Source: an uncultured bacterium
Lineage (GTDB): Bacteria; Vulcanimicrobiota; Xenobia; Xenobiales; Xenobiaceae
Direction of reading: 5' to 3'
Length of the DNA: 64,000 nt
NCBI GenBank assembly: GCA_934644775.1
Contig: CAKUDB010000001.1
Location: forward strand, 62,001 to 126,000
Numbering within the stretch: position 1 is the first letter of the stretch; every line of letters begins with the position of its first letter. Positions 16,260-24,702 of the stretch are shown here, one piece after another. A program made the position numbers and the translations under genes. The notes under the pieces were generated by a model that was not told the origin of the DNA, did no database searches, and saw nothing but the letters and a program-made list of their open reading frames with translations.

Positions 16260-18350
16260 GTGACTACTAAAGAAGATATAAATCTAGCCAAAGTGCGCAA
16301 TATAGGTATAGCTGCGCATATCGACGCCGGTAAGACTACCACTACAGAGAGAATCCTTTTTTATACCGGTCGTACCCACAGAATCGGAGATGTCGACGCC
16401 GGTTCAGCTACTATGGACTGGATGATCCAAGAAAAAGAGCGCGGCATTACTATTACTTCCGCCGTAACTACTGCCAGATGGCGCGATCATATTATTAACG
16501 TTATCGATACTCCCGGACACGTAGACTTTACCGTAGAAGTAGAGCGTTCTTTGCGCGTTTTAGACGGTATGGTAGCCGTTTTCTGTGCTGTGGGTGGTGT
16601 TCAGCCTCAGTCGGAAACCGTTTGGCGTCAGGCCGATCGCTATAAAGTGCCTCGTATCGCTTATGTAAATAAGATGGATCGTACCGGAGCTAACTTCTTA
16701 AATGTTGTAGAAAAGTTGGCCGAGCGCTTCGGAGCTAATGCCGTCCCTTGTCAGTTGCCTATCGGTGCCGAGAGCGACTTTATCGGTATGATCGACCTTA
16801 TCACTATGAAAGCCCGCATCTATCAAGACGAGCTGGGTCAGAAGTTCGAAGATACCGATATTCCCGCCGATATGCTGGAGCAAGCCCAAGAATATCGGGA
16901 AAAGATGGTCTCCGAAGCGGCTGAAGGCGAAGAGGAACTTACCGAAAAGTTCCTTATGGGTGAAGAATTGAGCGAAGAAGAGATCCGTCGCGGTTTGCGG
17001 GCCCGCTGTATTAAAAATGAGATCGTCCCCGTCTTCTGCGGTTCTTCTTTCAAAAATAAAGGGGTTCAGTTCCTTTTAGACGCCATTGTCGACTACTTGC
17101 CCTCTCCTTTGGAGATTCCCGAGATCCACGCTCACGACGCCAATACCGATGAAGAAGTCGTGCGCAAGGGCTTAGTCGAGGAGCCTTTGGCCGCTTTGGT
17201 CTTTAAGATCGCTACCGATCCTTTCGTAGGTAAGTTGGCCTTTGTGCGTGTCTATTCTGGCATTTTGAGTGTAGGCAGCGCCGTACTCAACTCTATTAAA
17301 GGTAAGCGCGAGCGTATCGGTCGCTTAGTGCGTATGCACGCCGACCACCGCGAAGACGTTATGGAACTCCATGCGGGCGAATTGGGCGGCGTCTTGGGGC
17401 TCAAGCTTTCTACTACTGGCGATACGCTCTGCGACGAAAAAGCTCCCATTAAGTTGGAGAATATTACTTTCCCCGAGCCGGTTATTTCTGTGGCTATCGA
17501 GCCTAAATCTAAGGCCGATCAGGATCGTATGGGCGTAGCTCTAGGCAAATTAGCCGACGAAGATCCTACATTCAGAACTAGTACCAACCCAGATACCGGA
17601 CAAACTATGATTGCCGGTATGGGCGAATTACACTTAGATATTATCGTAGACCGCTTATTGCGTGAGTTCCAGGTCGACGCCAATGTCGGTCGTCCTCAAG
17701 TGGCTTACAAAGAAGCTATACGCAAAACTGTCAAGGCCGAAGGTAGGTTTGTGCGTCAAACTGGTGGTCGCGGTCAGTTCGGCCACGTTTGGTTGGAAGT
17801 CTCTCCCTTGGAGCCGGGTAGCGGTTTCCAGTTCGAGAGCAAAGTCGTCGGCGGTACGGTACCGAAAGAATACTTTAAGGCCGTCGAGCAAGGCTGTCGC
17901 GAAGCGGCTCAGTGTGGCGTTTTGGCTGGTTTCCCCGTAGTCGACGTCAAAGTCGTCCTCTTCGATGGCTCTTACCACGAAGTCGACTCTTCGGAAATGG
18001 CCTTTAAGGTGGCCGGCTCTATGGCTTTCCGAGAAGCGCTTGGCAAAAATGATTGCTACATTAAAGAGCCGATCATGAAAGTGGAAATTGAAGTCCCGGA
18101 CAACTACTTAGGCGATGTTATTGGCGATATTAATGGACGTCGCGGTAAGATTGAGAGCTTAGACGTCGATTCTAACAATATCCAGATAGTTAAGGCCCAA
18201 GCTCCTTTGGCCGAGATGTTTGGCTATACCACTACTTTGCGCAATATCTCCCAAGGTCGCGGTACCGCTTCTATGCAGTTCGGTTTCTATGCTGAAGTAC
18301 CCAAAAATATTCAGGATCAGATTATTAACCGTATAACTGGCAGAATCTAA
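16260..18350 (+). CDS. fusA: Elongation factor G
   Basis: EF-G is the translocation GTPase. The GTP-binding motifs are AHIDAGKTTTTERIL, DTPGHVDFTVEVERS and NKMDRTGANF, followed by domains II-V, with the domain IV sequence GGRGQFGHVWLEVSP typical. GTG at 16260 is preferred: AGGAA sits 7 bases upstream and it gives the normal length of 696 residues beginning TTKEDINLAKVRNIG. An upstream in-frame ATG at 16182 would add 26 atypical residues without a clear ribosome site. It appears to be its own unit, with terminators on both sides. Confidence 0.95.
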   Translation: MTTKEDINLAKVRNIGIAAHIDAGKTTTTERILFYTGRTHRIGDVDAGSATMDWMIQEKERGITITSAVTTARWRDHIINVIDTPGHVDFTVEVERSLRVLDGMVAVFCAVGGVQPQSETVWRQADRYKVPRIAYVNKMDRTGANFLNVVEKLAERFGANAVPCQLPIGAESDFIGMIDLITMKARIYQDELGQKFEDTDIPADMLEQAQEYREKMVSEAAEGEEELTEKFLMGEELSEEEIRRGLRARCIKNEIVPVFCGSSFKNKGVQFLLDAIVDYLPSPLEIPEIHAHDANTDEEVVRKGLVEEPLAALVFKIATDPFVGKLAFVRVYSGILSVGSAVLNSIKGKRERIGRLVRMHADHREDVMELHAGELGGVLGLKLSTTGDTLCDEKAPIKLENITFPEPVISVAIEPKSKADQDRMGVALGKLADEDPTFRTSTNPDTGQTMIAGMGELHLDIIVDRLLREFQVDANVGRPQVAYKEAIRKTVKAEGRFVRQTGGRGQFGHVWLEVSPLEPGSGFQFESKVVGGTVPKEYFKAVEQGCREAAQCGVLAGFPVVDVKVVLFDGSYHEVDSSEMAFKVAGSMAFREALGKNDCYIKEPIMKVEIEVPDNYLGDVIGDINGRRGKIESLDVDSNNIQIVKAQAPLAEMFGYTTTLRNISQGRGTASMQFGFYAEVPKNIQDQIINRITGRI

Positions 18351-18411
18351 GGCTGAGATATTGAACTTTTAAGGGGGCGGCTGGAAATTTTATGGGGCCC
18401 AACCGCTCTAA

Positions 18412-18444
18412 GCCTCTCCTCTAGGGGGAGGCAGGAATTTTTTT
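18412..18444 (+). terminator. Terminator of fusA
   Basis: GCCTCTCC (18412-18419) pairs with GGGGAGGC (18425-18432), followed by seven T residues at 18438-18444. The rest of the 326-base gap 18351-18676 holds the tuf promoter and its leader. Confidence 0.75.
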
Positions 18445-18486
18445 CTTAGTTCCCAAATAAAATACGAATAAATCTTTCTAGGATAC

Positions 18487-18515
18487 TTTACAAGACAATC
18501 GCTTTAGAGTAAAAT
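18487..18515 (+). promoter_or_regulatory. Promoter of tuf
   Basis: TTTACA (18487-18492) and TAAAAT (18510-18515) are 17 bases apart. The roughly 150-base leader that follows can form a GAGCTT/AAGCTC stem and a CAGCTG/CAGCTG stem before the ribosome site. Confidence 0.6.
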
Positions 18516-18676
18516 CCCCGAAGGGTGTATTCTTTTTGTGTGAGAGCTTGAACGCTTTAATGGCGAAGCTCGACGCGATACAGCTGCTTTTTTTGTCAGC
18601 TGGTATATAGTTTTTCTACTACAAAATAGCAAACTCCGGGATAGCCTGTCTGCTCTCTCGGAATGGAGGAATAATA

Positions 18677-19879
18677 ATGGGCAAGGAACATTTTGTTCGT
18701 AATAAGCCTCACGTAAACGTAGGTACTATCGGACACGTAGACCATGGTAAAACCACTCTCACCGCCGCTATCTTGACGGTTCTCTCTAAGGCTGGCCAAG
18801 CCGAGTTTAAGCCCGTAGACGAAATCGACGGCGCCCCTGAAGAGAAGGCTCGTGGTATCACGATCGCTATCTGCCACGTAGAGTACGAGACCGAAAAGCG
18901 TCACTACGCTCACGTAGACTGCCCTGGACACGCCGACTATATCAAGAACATGATTACCGGTGCTGCTCAGATGGACGGTGCTATCCTGGTTGTAGCCGCT
19001 ACCGATGGTCCTATGCCTCAGACCCGTGAGCACATCCTCCTCGCCCGTCAGGTAAACGTACCCGCCTTGGTCGTATTCTTGAACAAGTGCGACATGGTAG
19101 ATGACCCTGAGTTGATCGAACTGGTGGAAATGGAACTTCGTGATCTCCTTTCCGACTACGGTTTCGATGGCGAAAACACTCCCATTATCACCGGTTCCGC
19201 CCTCAAAGCTTTAGAGTGCGGCTGCGCCAGCAGAGAGTGCAAATGGTGCGGAGCTATCTGGAAACTTCTCGACGCCGTCGACACTTGGATCCCCGAGCCT
19301 CAGCGTCCCGTTGACCAGCCCTTCTTGCTCCCCGTCGAAGACGTCTTCACCATTACCGGTCGCGGTACCGTTGCTACCGGCCGTGTAGAGCGTGGTAAGA
19401 TCCACACTGGTGACGAAGTTGAAATCGTCGGTATCCATGAAGAGACCCGCAAAGTCGTCGTAACCGGCGTCGAGATGTTCCACAAAATCCTCGACGAAGG
19501 TATGGCCGGTGACAACGTCGGTGTATTGCTGCGCGGCGTAGAGCGTAAAGACATCGTTCGCGGTATGGTATTGGCTAAGCCCGGTTCCATTAAGCCCCAC
19601 ACCAAGTTCGTGGCCCGCGTTATGGTTCTTAAGAAAGAAGAAGGCGGTCGTCACAAGCCCTTCTTCTCCGGCTATCGTCCTCAGTTCTACTTCCGTACGA
19701 CTGACGTAACCGGTACCATTAACTTGCCCGAAGGCGTAGAAATGGTAATGCCTGGCGACCACATTGATATGACCGTTGAGCTCATTCAGCCCATCGCCAT
19801 TGAGAAGAACCTCCGCTTCGCTATCCGCGAGGGCGGCAGAACCGTTGGCGCTGGTGTCGTAACCGAGATCATCGAGTAG
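18677..19879 (+). CDS. tuf: Elongation factor Tu
   Basis: The 400-residue EF-Tu has intact GTPase motifs (GHVDHGKTT, DCPGHADYIKNM, NKCDMVD) and domains II and III. In place of the short loop before the VDTWIPEP segment it has an insertion with four cysteines, C181, C183, C188 and C191 (C-x-C-x4-C-x2-C), which could hold a metal. Similar cysteine insertions are known in EF-Tu of some Firmicutes and Chloroflexi. The ribosome site is GGAGG. It is transcribed from its own promoter and is followed by a large hairpin rather than an obvious terminator, so readthrough into rpsJ is possible. Confidence 0.97.
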   Translation: MGKEHFVRNKPHVNVGTIGHVDHGKTTLTAAILTVLSKAGQAEFKPVDEIDGAPEEKARGITIAICHVEYETEKRHYAHVDCPGHADYIKNMITGAAQMDGAILVVAATDGPMPQTREHILLARQVNVPALVVFLNKCDMVDDPELIELVEMELRDLLSDYGFDGENTPIITGSALKALECGCASRECKWCGAIWKLLDAVDTWIPEPQRPVDQPFLLPVEDVFTITGRGTVATGRVERGKIHTGDEVEIVGIHEETRKVVVTGVEMFHKILDEGMAGDNVGVLLRGVERKDIVRGMVLAKPGSIKPHTKFVARVMVLKKEEGGRHKPFFSGYRPQFYFRTTDVTGTINLPEGVEMVMPGDHIDMTVELIQPIAIEKNLRFAIREGGRTVGAGVVTEIIE

Positions 19880-19890
19880 GTTTTGTAAAT

Positions 19891-19960
19891 AGGTCACTAT
19901 TTAGTTTTATCATCCGGTTTTCGGCTTCGCGGCTGGGGGCCGGATGATAAATTGTGACCT
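19891..19960 (+). promoter_or_regulatory. Large stem-loop between tuf and rpsJ
   Basis: The outer arms AGGTCAC / GTGACCT (19891-19897, 19954-19960) enclose a perfect 12-bp stem TTTATCATCCGG / CCGGATGATAAA (19906-19917, 19940-19951) with a GC-rich apex. No T-run follows and the rpsJ ribosome site begins 9 bases later. This is more like an mRNA leader or processing element for the S10 operon than a terminator. Confidence 0.6.
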
Positions 19961-19977
19961 GTCCATTAGGAGGAAAA

Positions 19978-20289
19978 ATGTCCAAACAGAGGATCCGTAT
20001 TCGTCTTAAAGCCTTTGACTATGCGCTTTTAGATGATTCGGCCGAAAAGATTGTGCAGATCGCCCGTCAGACTGGCGCTCACATTTCCGGTCCCGTGCCC
20101 CTTCCTACCGAGAAGAATGTATGGTGCGTAAACCGTTCTCCCTTCGTCGATAAGAAGTCCCGTGAGCACTTTGAGATCCGTACCCACAAGCGTTTAATCG
20201 ACATCTATTTCGATCAGTCTCAAAAGACCATCGAACAGCTTATGAAGGTAGACCTTCCCGCTGGCGTCGATATCGAGATCAGAAGCTAA
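19978..20289 (+). CDS. rpsJ: 30S ribosomal protein S10
   Basis: The 103-residue product (MSKQRIRIRLKAFDYALLD) is also, by family knowledge, NusE, the partner of NusB in antitermination. The start at 19978 has AGGAGG upstream; an earlier in-frame codon at 19954 lies inside the leader hairpin and is rejected. First gene of the S10 operon. Confidence 0.97.
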   Translation: MSKQRIRIRLKAFDYALLDDSAEKIVQIARQTGAHISGPVPLPTEKNVWCVNRSPFVDKKSREHFEIRTHKRLIDIYFDQSQKTIEQLMKVDLPAGVDIEIRS

Positions 20290-20411
20290 TTAGCCAGCCA
20301 AGGCAACTATAGATTAAGTTGTCTTGCAGCCGCTGGGTAAGGACGAGGTCGATTGTCCGCAAGCTGCATCCCACCTCGCTTGAGAGCGAGCAAGAAAATA
20401 GAGGAATAACA

Positions 20412-21035
20412 ATGAGAGCCATTTTAGGCAAAAAAGTTGGTATGACTCAGGTTTACGACGAGAAGGGTGTGATCGTTCCCGTCACCGTTATTGAGGCCGG
20501 TCCCTGTGTCGTAGTCCAAAAGCGCACCAAAGAAAATGACGGTTACGAAGCCATTCAGGTTGGTTTCGGCGAGATCCGTGACAAGTTAGTTAATAAGCCC
20601 CGTGCCGGTCACTTCAAGAAGCACGGTGTAGCCAATAAGCGTTATTTAAGAGAATTCCGTTTAGATGATTCCGCTTCTTACGAGGTTGGTCAGGAAATTA
20701 AAGTTGACGTCTTCCAGGCTGGCGATAAAGTAGATGTTATGGGAACCTCCAAAGGTAAAGGTTTCCAGGGCGGTATGAAGAGACACAACTTCGGTGGTGG
20801 CGGTAACTCCCACGGATCCATGTCTCACCGCGTGCCCGCTTCCAGCGGCGCTACTGATGCTGCTCGTGTATTCCCCGGCACCAGAAAACCTGGTCATATG
20901 GGTGATGTCCGCGTAACAACTCAGGGACTTACTGTTGTTCGCGTAGATTTAGAGCGTAACGTATTGTTAGTAAAAGGCTCAGTCCCCGGTCCGAACCAAG
21001 GCTTGGTCACTATTCGGACTTCTGTCAAGAAGTAA
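20412..21035 (+). CDS. rplC: 50S ribosomal protein L3
   Basis: The 207-residue product begins MRAILGKKVGMTQ. The conserved loop HNFGGGGNSHGSMSHR, which reaches toward the peptidyl transferase centre, is present. ATG 20412 is preferred over an in-frame upstream codon at 20319 because of GAGGAATAACA before it and family length. A 122-base spacer separates it from rpsJ. Confidence 0.97.
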   Translation: MRAILGKKVGMTQVYDEKGVIVPVTVIEAGPCVVVQKRTKENDGYEAIQVGFGEIRDKLVNKPRAGHFKKHGVANKRYLREFRLDDSASYEVGQEIKVDVFQAGDKVDVMGTSKGKGFQGGMKRHNFGGGGNSHGSMSHRVPASSGATDAARVFPGTRKPGHMGDVRVTTQGLTVVRVDLERNVLLVKGSVPGPNQGLVTIRTSVKK

Positions 21036-21068
21036 TAAACAGTTTCAGGAAAGGCTCAGGAAATTACG

Positions 21069-21701
21069 ATGCCTAAGGTATCCCTTTACAACATGAAGGG
21101 CGAGACTGTTGGGGAGCTGGAGCTCAACCAAGAAGTCTTCGCCGTGCCCTACAACGAGGCACTTATTCACCAGGTTATGGTTTCTCTGCGCGCCAATCAG
21201 CGTCAGGGAAACGCTAAGACCAAGACCCGCGGAGAAGTCTCTGGCGGAGGAAGAAAACCTTTCCGTCAGAAGGGTACTGGTATGGCCCGTCAGGGTTCAA
21301 GACGTTCTCCTTTGATGCGCGGTGGTGCTATCACTTTCGGCCCCGTCGTGCGCAGCTACACTCAGGCTATTCCTCGCAAAATGCGTCGTTTAGCTTTGCG
21401 CAGTGCTCTTTCTCAGCGCGTGAACGAGTCTGTTTTGACCGCTCTGGATGCTCTTAAGATCGAAGAGTACAAAACTAAAGATTTTATCGCCGTTTTGGAC
21501 GCCATCAAAGTTCAGCCTACCGAAGGGCGCGTTTTGGTCGTTCTCAAAGACGCCGACAAGAAAACCTTGAAGTCCGCTGCCAATATTCCTAACGTTCGCG
21601 TGGTTGAAGCTCGCAACTTAAACTTGCTGGATGTTATCGATTATCCTAGGCTTGTGGCTACCAGCGACGCCTTGAAAGCTATCGAGGAGGGCTTAGCATA
21701 A
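21069..21701 (+). CDS. rplD: 50S ribosomal protein L4
   Basis: This 210-residue exit-tunnel protein has the extended basic loop around residues 60-100, with GGGRKPFRQKGTGMARQG intact; macrolide-resistance changes map to this loop in other species. L4 autoregulates the S10 operon in E. coli; no equivalent structure can be assigned here. Its stop overlaps the rplW start by one base. Confidence 0.97.
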   Translation: MPKVSLYNMKGETVGELELNQEVFAVPYNEALIHQVMVSLRANQRQGNAKTKTRGEVSGGGRKPFRQKGTGMARQGSRRSPLMRGGAITFGPVVRSYTQAIPRKMRRLALRSALSQRVNESVLTALDALKIEEYKTKDFIAVLDAIKVQPTEGRVLVVLKDADKKTLKSAANIPNVRVVEARNLNLLDVIDYPRLVATSDALKAIEEGLA

Positions 21702-22039
21702 TGGCTACTCAGAAGATTACCAGCAGCGTACACAATCTCCGCTACAGCACTCACGACGTACTCCTTCGCCCCCTCATCACTGAGAAGAGCATGGAGCAAC
21801 ATGCTGACAATAAGTATACCTTCTTGGTAGACCTTAAAGCCAACAAGTTCGATATTCGCAACGCCGTCGAGTCCATGTTCAACGTCACCGTCACCAAAGT
21901 GACGACCGTGCGCATGAGAGGCAAAGTCAAGAGACGCGGCCGTGTTTATGGCAAGCGCCCCGATTACAAGAAGGCTTATGTCTCCGTCAAGGCCGGTGAC
22001 AAGATTGAAGTAGCTGGCGCTCCTTTGTTTGAGAACTAA
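21701..22039 (+). CDS. rplW: 50S ribosomal protein L23
   Basis: This 112-residue tunnel-exit protein is the docking site for trigger factor and SRP. The sequences RPLITEKSMEQHADNKYTF and RMRGKVKRRGR are typical. It begins in a TAATG overlap with rplD and is followed directly by a terminator, which is unusual because rplB normally follows within the same transcript. Confidence 0.96.
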   Translation: MATQKITSSVHNLRYSTHDVLLRPLITEKSMEQHADNKYTFLVDLKANKFDIRNAVESMFNVTVTKVTTVRMRGKVKRRGRVYGKRPDYKKAYVSVKAGDKIEVAGAPLFEN

Positions 22040-22063
22040 TCTCTCAATCTAATGGAATAAGAG

Positions 22064-22101
22064 AGGCCGATCGGAAGAAGTTCTGATCAGCCTCTTTTTT
22101 G
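22064..22101 (+). terminator. Terminator between rplW and rplB
   Basis: GAGGCCGATC pairs with GATCAGCCTC (one mismatch), followed by six T residues. It closes the rpsJ-rplC-rplD-rplW segment. Confidence 0.75.
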
Positions 22102-22183
22102 TTTAAAAATGTAAACATAAAGTCACAATTAACTAAAAAAATGAAAAAACCGAAAAAAAAGCCTTTATAAGGGCTCCATGCTC

Positions 22184-22212
22184 TTGAAAAATTGGCGTTT
22201 TTGTGCTTAAAT
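22184..22212 (+). promoter_or_regulatory. Candidate rplB promoter
   Basis: TTGAAA (22184-22189) and TTAAAT (22207-22212) are 17 bases apart, downstream of the rplW terminator and ahead of the structured leader. Confidence 0.5.
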
Positions 22213-22346
22213 TGCCAAGCATGGCTATGAGGTTTCTCCCTCCATCTGTTTGAGAGATGATGGGAGTGATTTTTTTTTGTGAAACCTCAGTTGCGGGTGC
22301 AAATGGTGGCCAAACTTTATGGCTTTGGCTGCTAGCGTATACCCGC
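22213..22346 (+). promoter_or_regulatory. Structured rplB leader with attenuator-like hairpin
   Basis: Within the 322-base gap (22040-22361) this leader can form three elements. First is a terminator-like stem (22236-22246 with 22256-22266) followed by nine T residues. Second is an outer stem TGAGGTTTC / GAAACCTCA (22228-22236, 22281-22289) enclosing it. Third is a nested stem GCGGGT / ACCCGC (22293-22298, 22341-22346) around GGCCAAA / TTTGGCT, placed immediately before the ribosome site. The layout suggests attenuation or ribosomal-protein autoregulation of the rplB segment. Confidence 0.5.
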
Positions 22347-22361
22347 GGAAGGAGAACTTAA

Positions 22362-23186
22362 GTGCCAACCAGACTTTATAAGCCGACTACTAACGGTCGC
22401 CGTTTTATGTCGGTGATGGACAACAGCAATTTAAGCAAGTGCAAACCTGAGGAGTCTTTGCTCGCTCCTCGCAAAGTAACGGCCGGCCGCAATGCTCAGG
22501 GCCGCGTTACCGCTCGCCATCGCGGCGGCGGTCACAAGCGTCAGTATCGTATCATCGACTGGCGTCGTGACAAAGATAATATCCCCGCTCGCGTAGCTAC
22601 TATCGAGTACGATCCTAACCGTTCTGCTCATATCGCTTTGCTCAACTACGTTGATGGTGAGAAGCGCTACATCTTGGCCGCCAACAATATGAAAGTTGGC
22701 GACAAAGTCATTTCCGGCGACGCTCAAGATATTAAAGTCGGCAATGCCATGATGCTTCAGAGCATGCCTATTGGTACTATTGTACATAACGTCGAATTGA
22801 AACCCGGTCGCGGTGCTCAAATGGCCCGCTCTGCCGGTTCCTCTGCTCAGTTGATGGCCAAAGAGGGGCGTTTCGCTCTCTTGCGTCTGCCTTCTTCTGA
22901 AGTACGTAAAGTGCCTATCACCTGCCGCGCTACCGTCGGCCAGGTGGGCAACGTTGACCACGAAAACATGATGATCGGTAAAGCCGGTCGCTCTCGCTGG
23001 ATGGGTAAGCGACCCCACATCCGTGGTGTGGCTACCAACCCGTGTGACCATCCCCATGGCGGCGGTGAAGCTAGGTCTACTCCTGGCCGTCCCAGCACGA
23101 CTCCTTGGGGTAAGCCCACTTACGGTTTGAAGACCCGCAGAAAACAGCCCGGCGACAAGATGATTGTGAGACGTCGCAGCTGCTAG
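22362..23186 (+). CDS. rplB: 50S ribosomal protein L2
   Basis: The 274-residue peptidyl-transferase-region protein starts with GTG preceded by GGAGAA. The conserved histidine segment CDHPHGGGEARSTPGRP and the basic C-terminus are intact. First gene after the leader described above. Confidence 0.97.
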   Translation: MPTRLYKPTTNGRRFMSVMDNSNLSKCKPEESLLAPRKVTAGRNAQGRVTARHRGGGHKRQYRIIDWRRDKDNIPARVATIEYDPNRSAHIALLNYVDGEKRYILAANNMKVGDKVISGDAQDIKVGNAMMLQSMPIGTIVHNVELKPGRGAQMARSAGSSAQLMAKEGRFALLRLPSSEVRKVPITCRATVGQVGNVDHENMMIGKAGRSRWMGKRPHIRGVATNPCDHPHGGGEARSTPGRPSTTPWGKPTYGLKTRRKQPGDKMIVRRRSC

Positions 23187-23248
23187 TAAGGTCAGCTAGG
23201 TACTTGGCCTTAGCTTTTAGGCCCGTACCTCATTTATGGAGGATTTAG

Positions 23249-23542
23249 ATGTCACGTTCAGTGAAAAAAGGCCCATTTGTGGCTGAACATCTTCAGAAGA
23301 AGATCGAAAAACTCAACGCCAGTAACCAGAAAAATTTGGTAAAAACCTGGTCTCGTGCCAGCACTATCACCCCTGAAATGATCGGTCACACCATTGCCGT
23401 TCACAACGGTCGCACTCACGTTTCCGTTTATGTTGCTGAAGAGATGGTCGGTCACAAGTTGGGTGAGTTCGCTCCCACCAGACTCTTCCGCGGTCACGCC
23501 GGCGGCAAAGCTGAGAAGAAGAGCAAGGTCGCTAAGAAGTAA
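23249..23542 (+). CDS. rpsS: 30S ribosomal protein S19
   Basis: The 97-residue head protein begins MSRSVKKGPFVAEHL, the family signature, and carries TRLFRGHAGGKAEKK at the C-terminus. GGAGG lies upstream. Confidence 0.97.
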   Translation: MSRSVKKGPFVAEHLQKKIEKLNASNQKNLVKTWSRASTITPEMIGHTIAVHNGRTHVSVYVAEEMVGHKLGEFAPTRLFRGHAGGKAEKKSKVAKK

Positions 23543-23573
23543 TTCTGGCTTATAGGAAAATCTTGGAGGAATT

Positions 23574-23960
23574 ATGGCAGTTAAAGGTTCAGAAGCAGCC
23601 GCCAAGACCGAAGAATTAACGGTTAGAGCTGTTGCTAAGTACGTCCACATGACCCCGCGCAAATTGCGCCTTTGCGCTCAGGCTATTTATAATAAGCCCG
23701 CCGTGGCTGCTGTTAATATGCTGCGCTTCACTAACAAACGCGCTGCCGGCACCATGCTTAAAGTTTTAGAGTCCGCTATGGCCAATGCTGTAAACAACCA
23801 CGGCCTCGACGTCGACAAACTCGTTGTTTATCGCGCTTTCGTAGATGAAGGCCCCACCGGTAAAGGTTGGCTCCCTCGCTCTCGCGGTCGTGCTAGTCAG
23901 CTTCACAAGAGAACTAGTCACATCACCGTCGTTGTCAAAGAGAAGGAGAATGTACACTAA
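23574..23960 (+). CDS. rplV: 50S ribosomal protein L22
   Basis: This 128-residue tunnel protein has an N-terminal extension of about 15 residues before the family core (VRAVAKYVHMTPRKLRL). The beta-hairpin region GKGWLPRSRGRASQLHKRTSH is present. The stop overlaps the rpsC start by one base. Confidence 0.96.
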   Translation: MAVKGSEAAAKTEELTVRAVAKYVHMTPRKLRLCAQAIYNKPAVAAVNMLRFTNKRAAGTMLKVLESAMANAVNNHGLDVDKLVVYRAFVDEGPTGKGWLPRSRGRASQLHKRTSHITVVVKEKENVH

Positions 23961-24589
23961 TGGGTCAGAAAATTCATCCCAATGGTTTGCGTGTCGGCAT
24001 CATCAGAGGCTGGGACTCTCGTTGGTATAGTCAGAAAGAATATGCCAATTGGCTGCGCGAAGATATGCGCATTCGCGATTTTATTACCAAGTTCCATAAG
24101 AACGCCGGTGTAACTAAGGTCGAGATCGAGCGCGCCAGTAAAGTACACGTTATCGTCAATACCGCTAAGCCCGGTTTGGTAATCGGTAAAAAAGGTGCCG
24201 GTATCGATGATCTTCGCGGTCGTCTTGAGAAGATGACTTCCAAGTCGGTAAAGATCTCCATCCAAGAGATCAACCAGCACGAACTTGAAGCTTCTTTAGT
24301 AGCCGAAAATATTGCTGACGCTTTAGTAAAGCGCGTGACTTTCCGCCGCGCTATGAAGCAAGCCGCTCAGCGTGTTATGAAAGCTGGAGCTAAGGGTATC
24401 CGCATTCAGGTTTCCGGTCGTTTGGGCGGAAGCGAAATCGCTCGTACCGAGCGTACTTTCAATGGTAAAGTGCCTTTGCACACCTTGAGAGCCGATGTAG
24501 ACTACTCTATTAAAGAAGCTAACACCACTTACGGTGTGATTGGCGTAAAAGTTTGGATCTATCGCGGCGACATTTTGTCCAAGCGCTAA
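23960..24589 (+). CDS. rpsC: 30S ribosomal protein S3
   Basis: The 209-residue product begins MGQKIHPNGLRVGIIRGWDS. The KH domain has its GKKG loop in KPGLVIGKKGAGIDDL. It is translationally coupled to rplV by a TAATG overlap. A 113-base spacer containing a promoter follows. Confidence 0.97.
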   Translation: MGQKIHPNGLRVGIIRGWDSRWYSQKEYANWLREDMRIRDFITKFHKNAGVTKVEIERASKVHVIVNTAKPGLVIGKKGAGIDDLRGRLEKMTSKSVKISIQEINQHELEASLVAENIADALVKRVTFRRAMKQAAQRVMKAGAKGIRIQVSGRLGGSEIARTERTFNGKVPLHTLRADVDYSIKEANTTYGVIGVKVWIYRGDILSKR

Positions 24590-24631
24590 CAAACTGTTTA
24601 CAACAAGACGCTAAGTTTTTTCGCACGTAAC

Positions 24632-24660
24632 TTGCAAAAGTTGGGCTGGTGTTTTATACT
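24632..24660 (+). promoter_or_regulatory. Internal promoter before rplP
   Basis: TTGCAA (24632-24637) and TATACT (24655-24660) are exactly 17 bases apart in the rpsC-rplP spacer, among the best promoter matches in the window. Confidence 0.6.
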
Positions 24661-24702
24661 AGTTCAGCATTTTGCAGTTACGATCGCGTGGAGGATAGGA
24701 TT

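Noticed and set aside
19211..19897. 228-residue minus-strand open frame over tuf
   Set aside because: Antisense shadow of a highly biased gene, with no ribosome site and no recognisable product.
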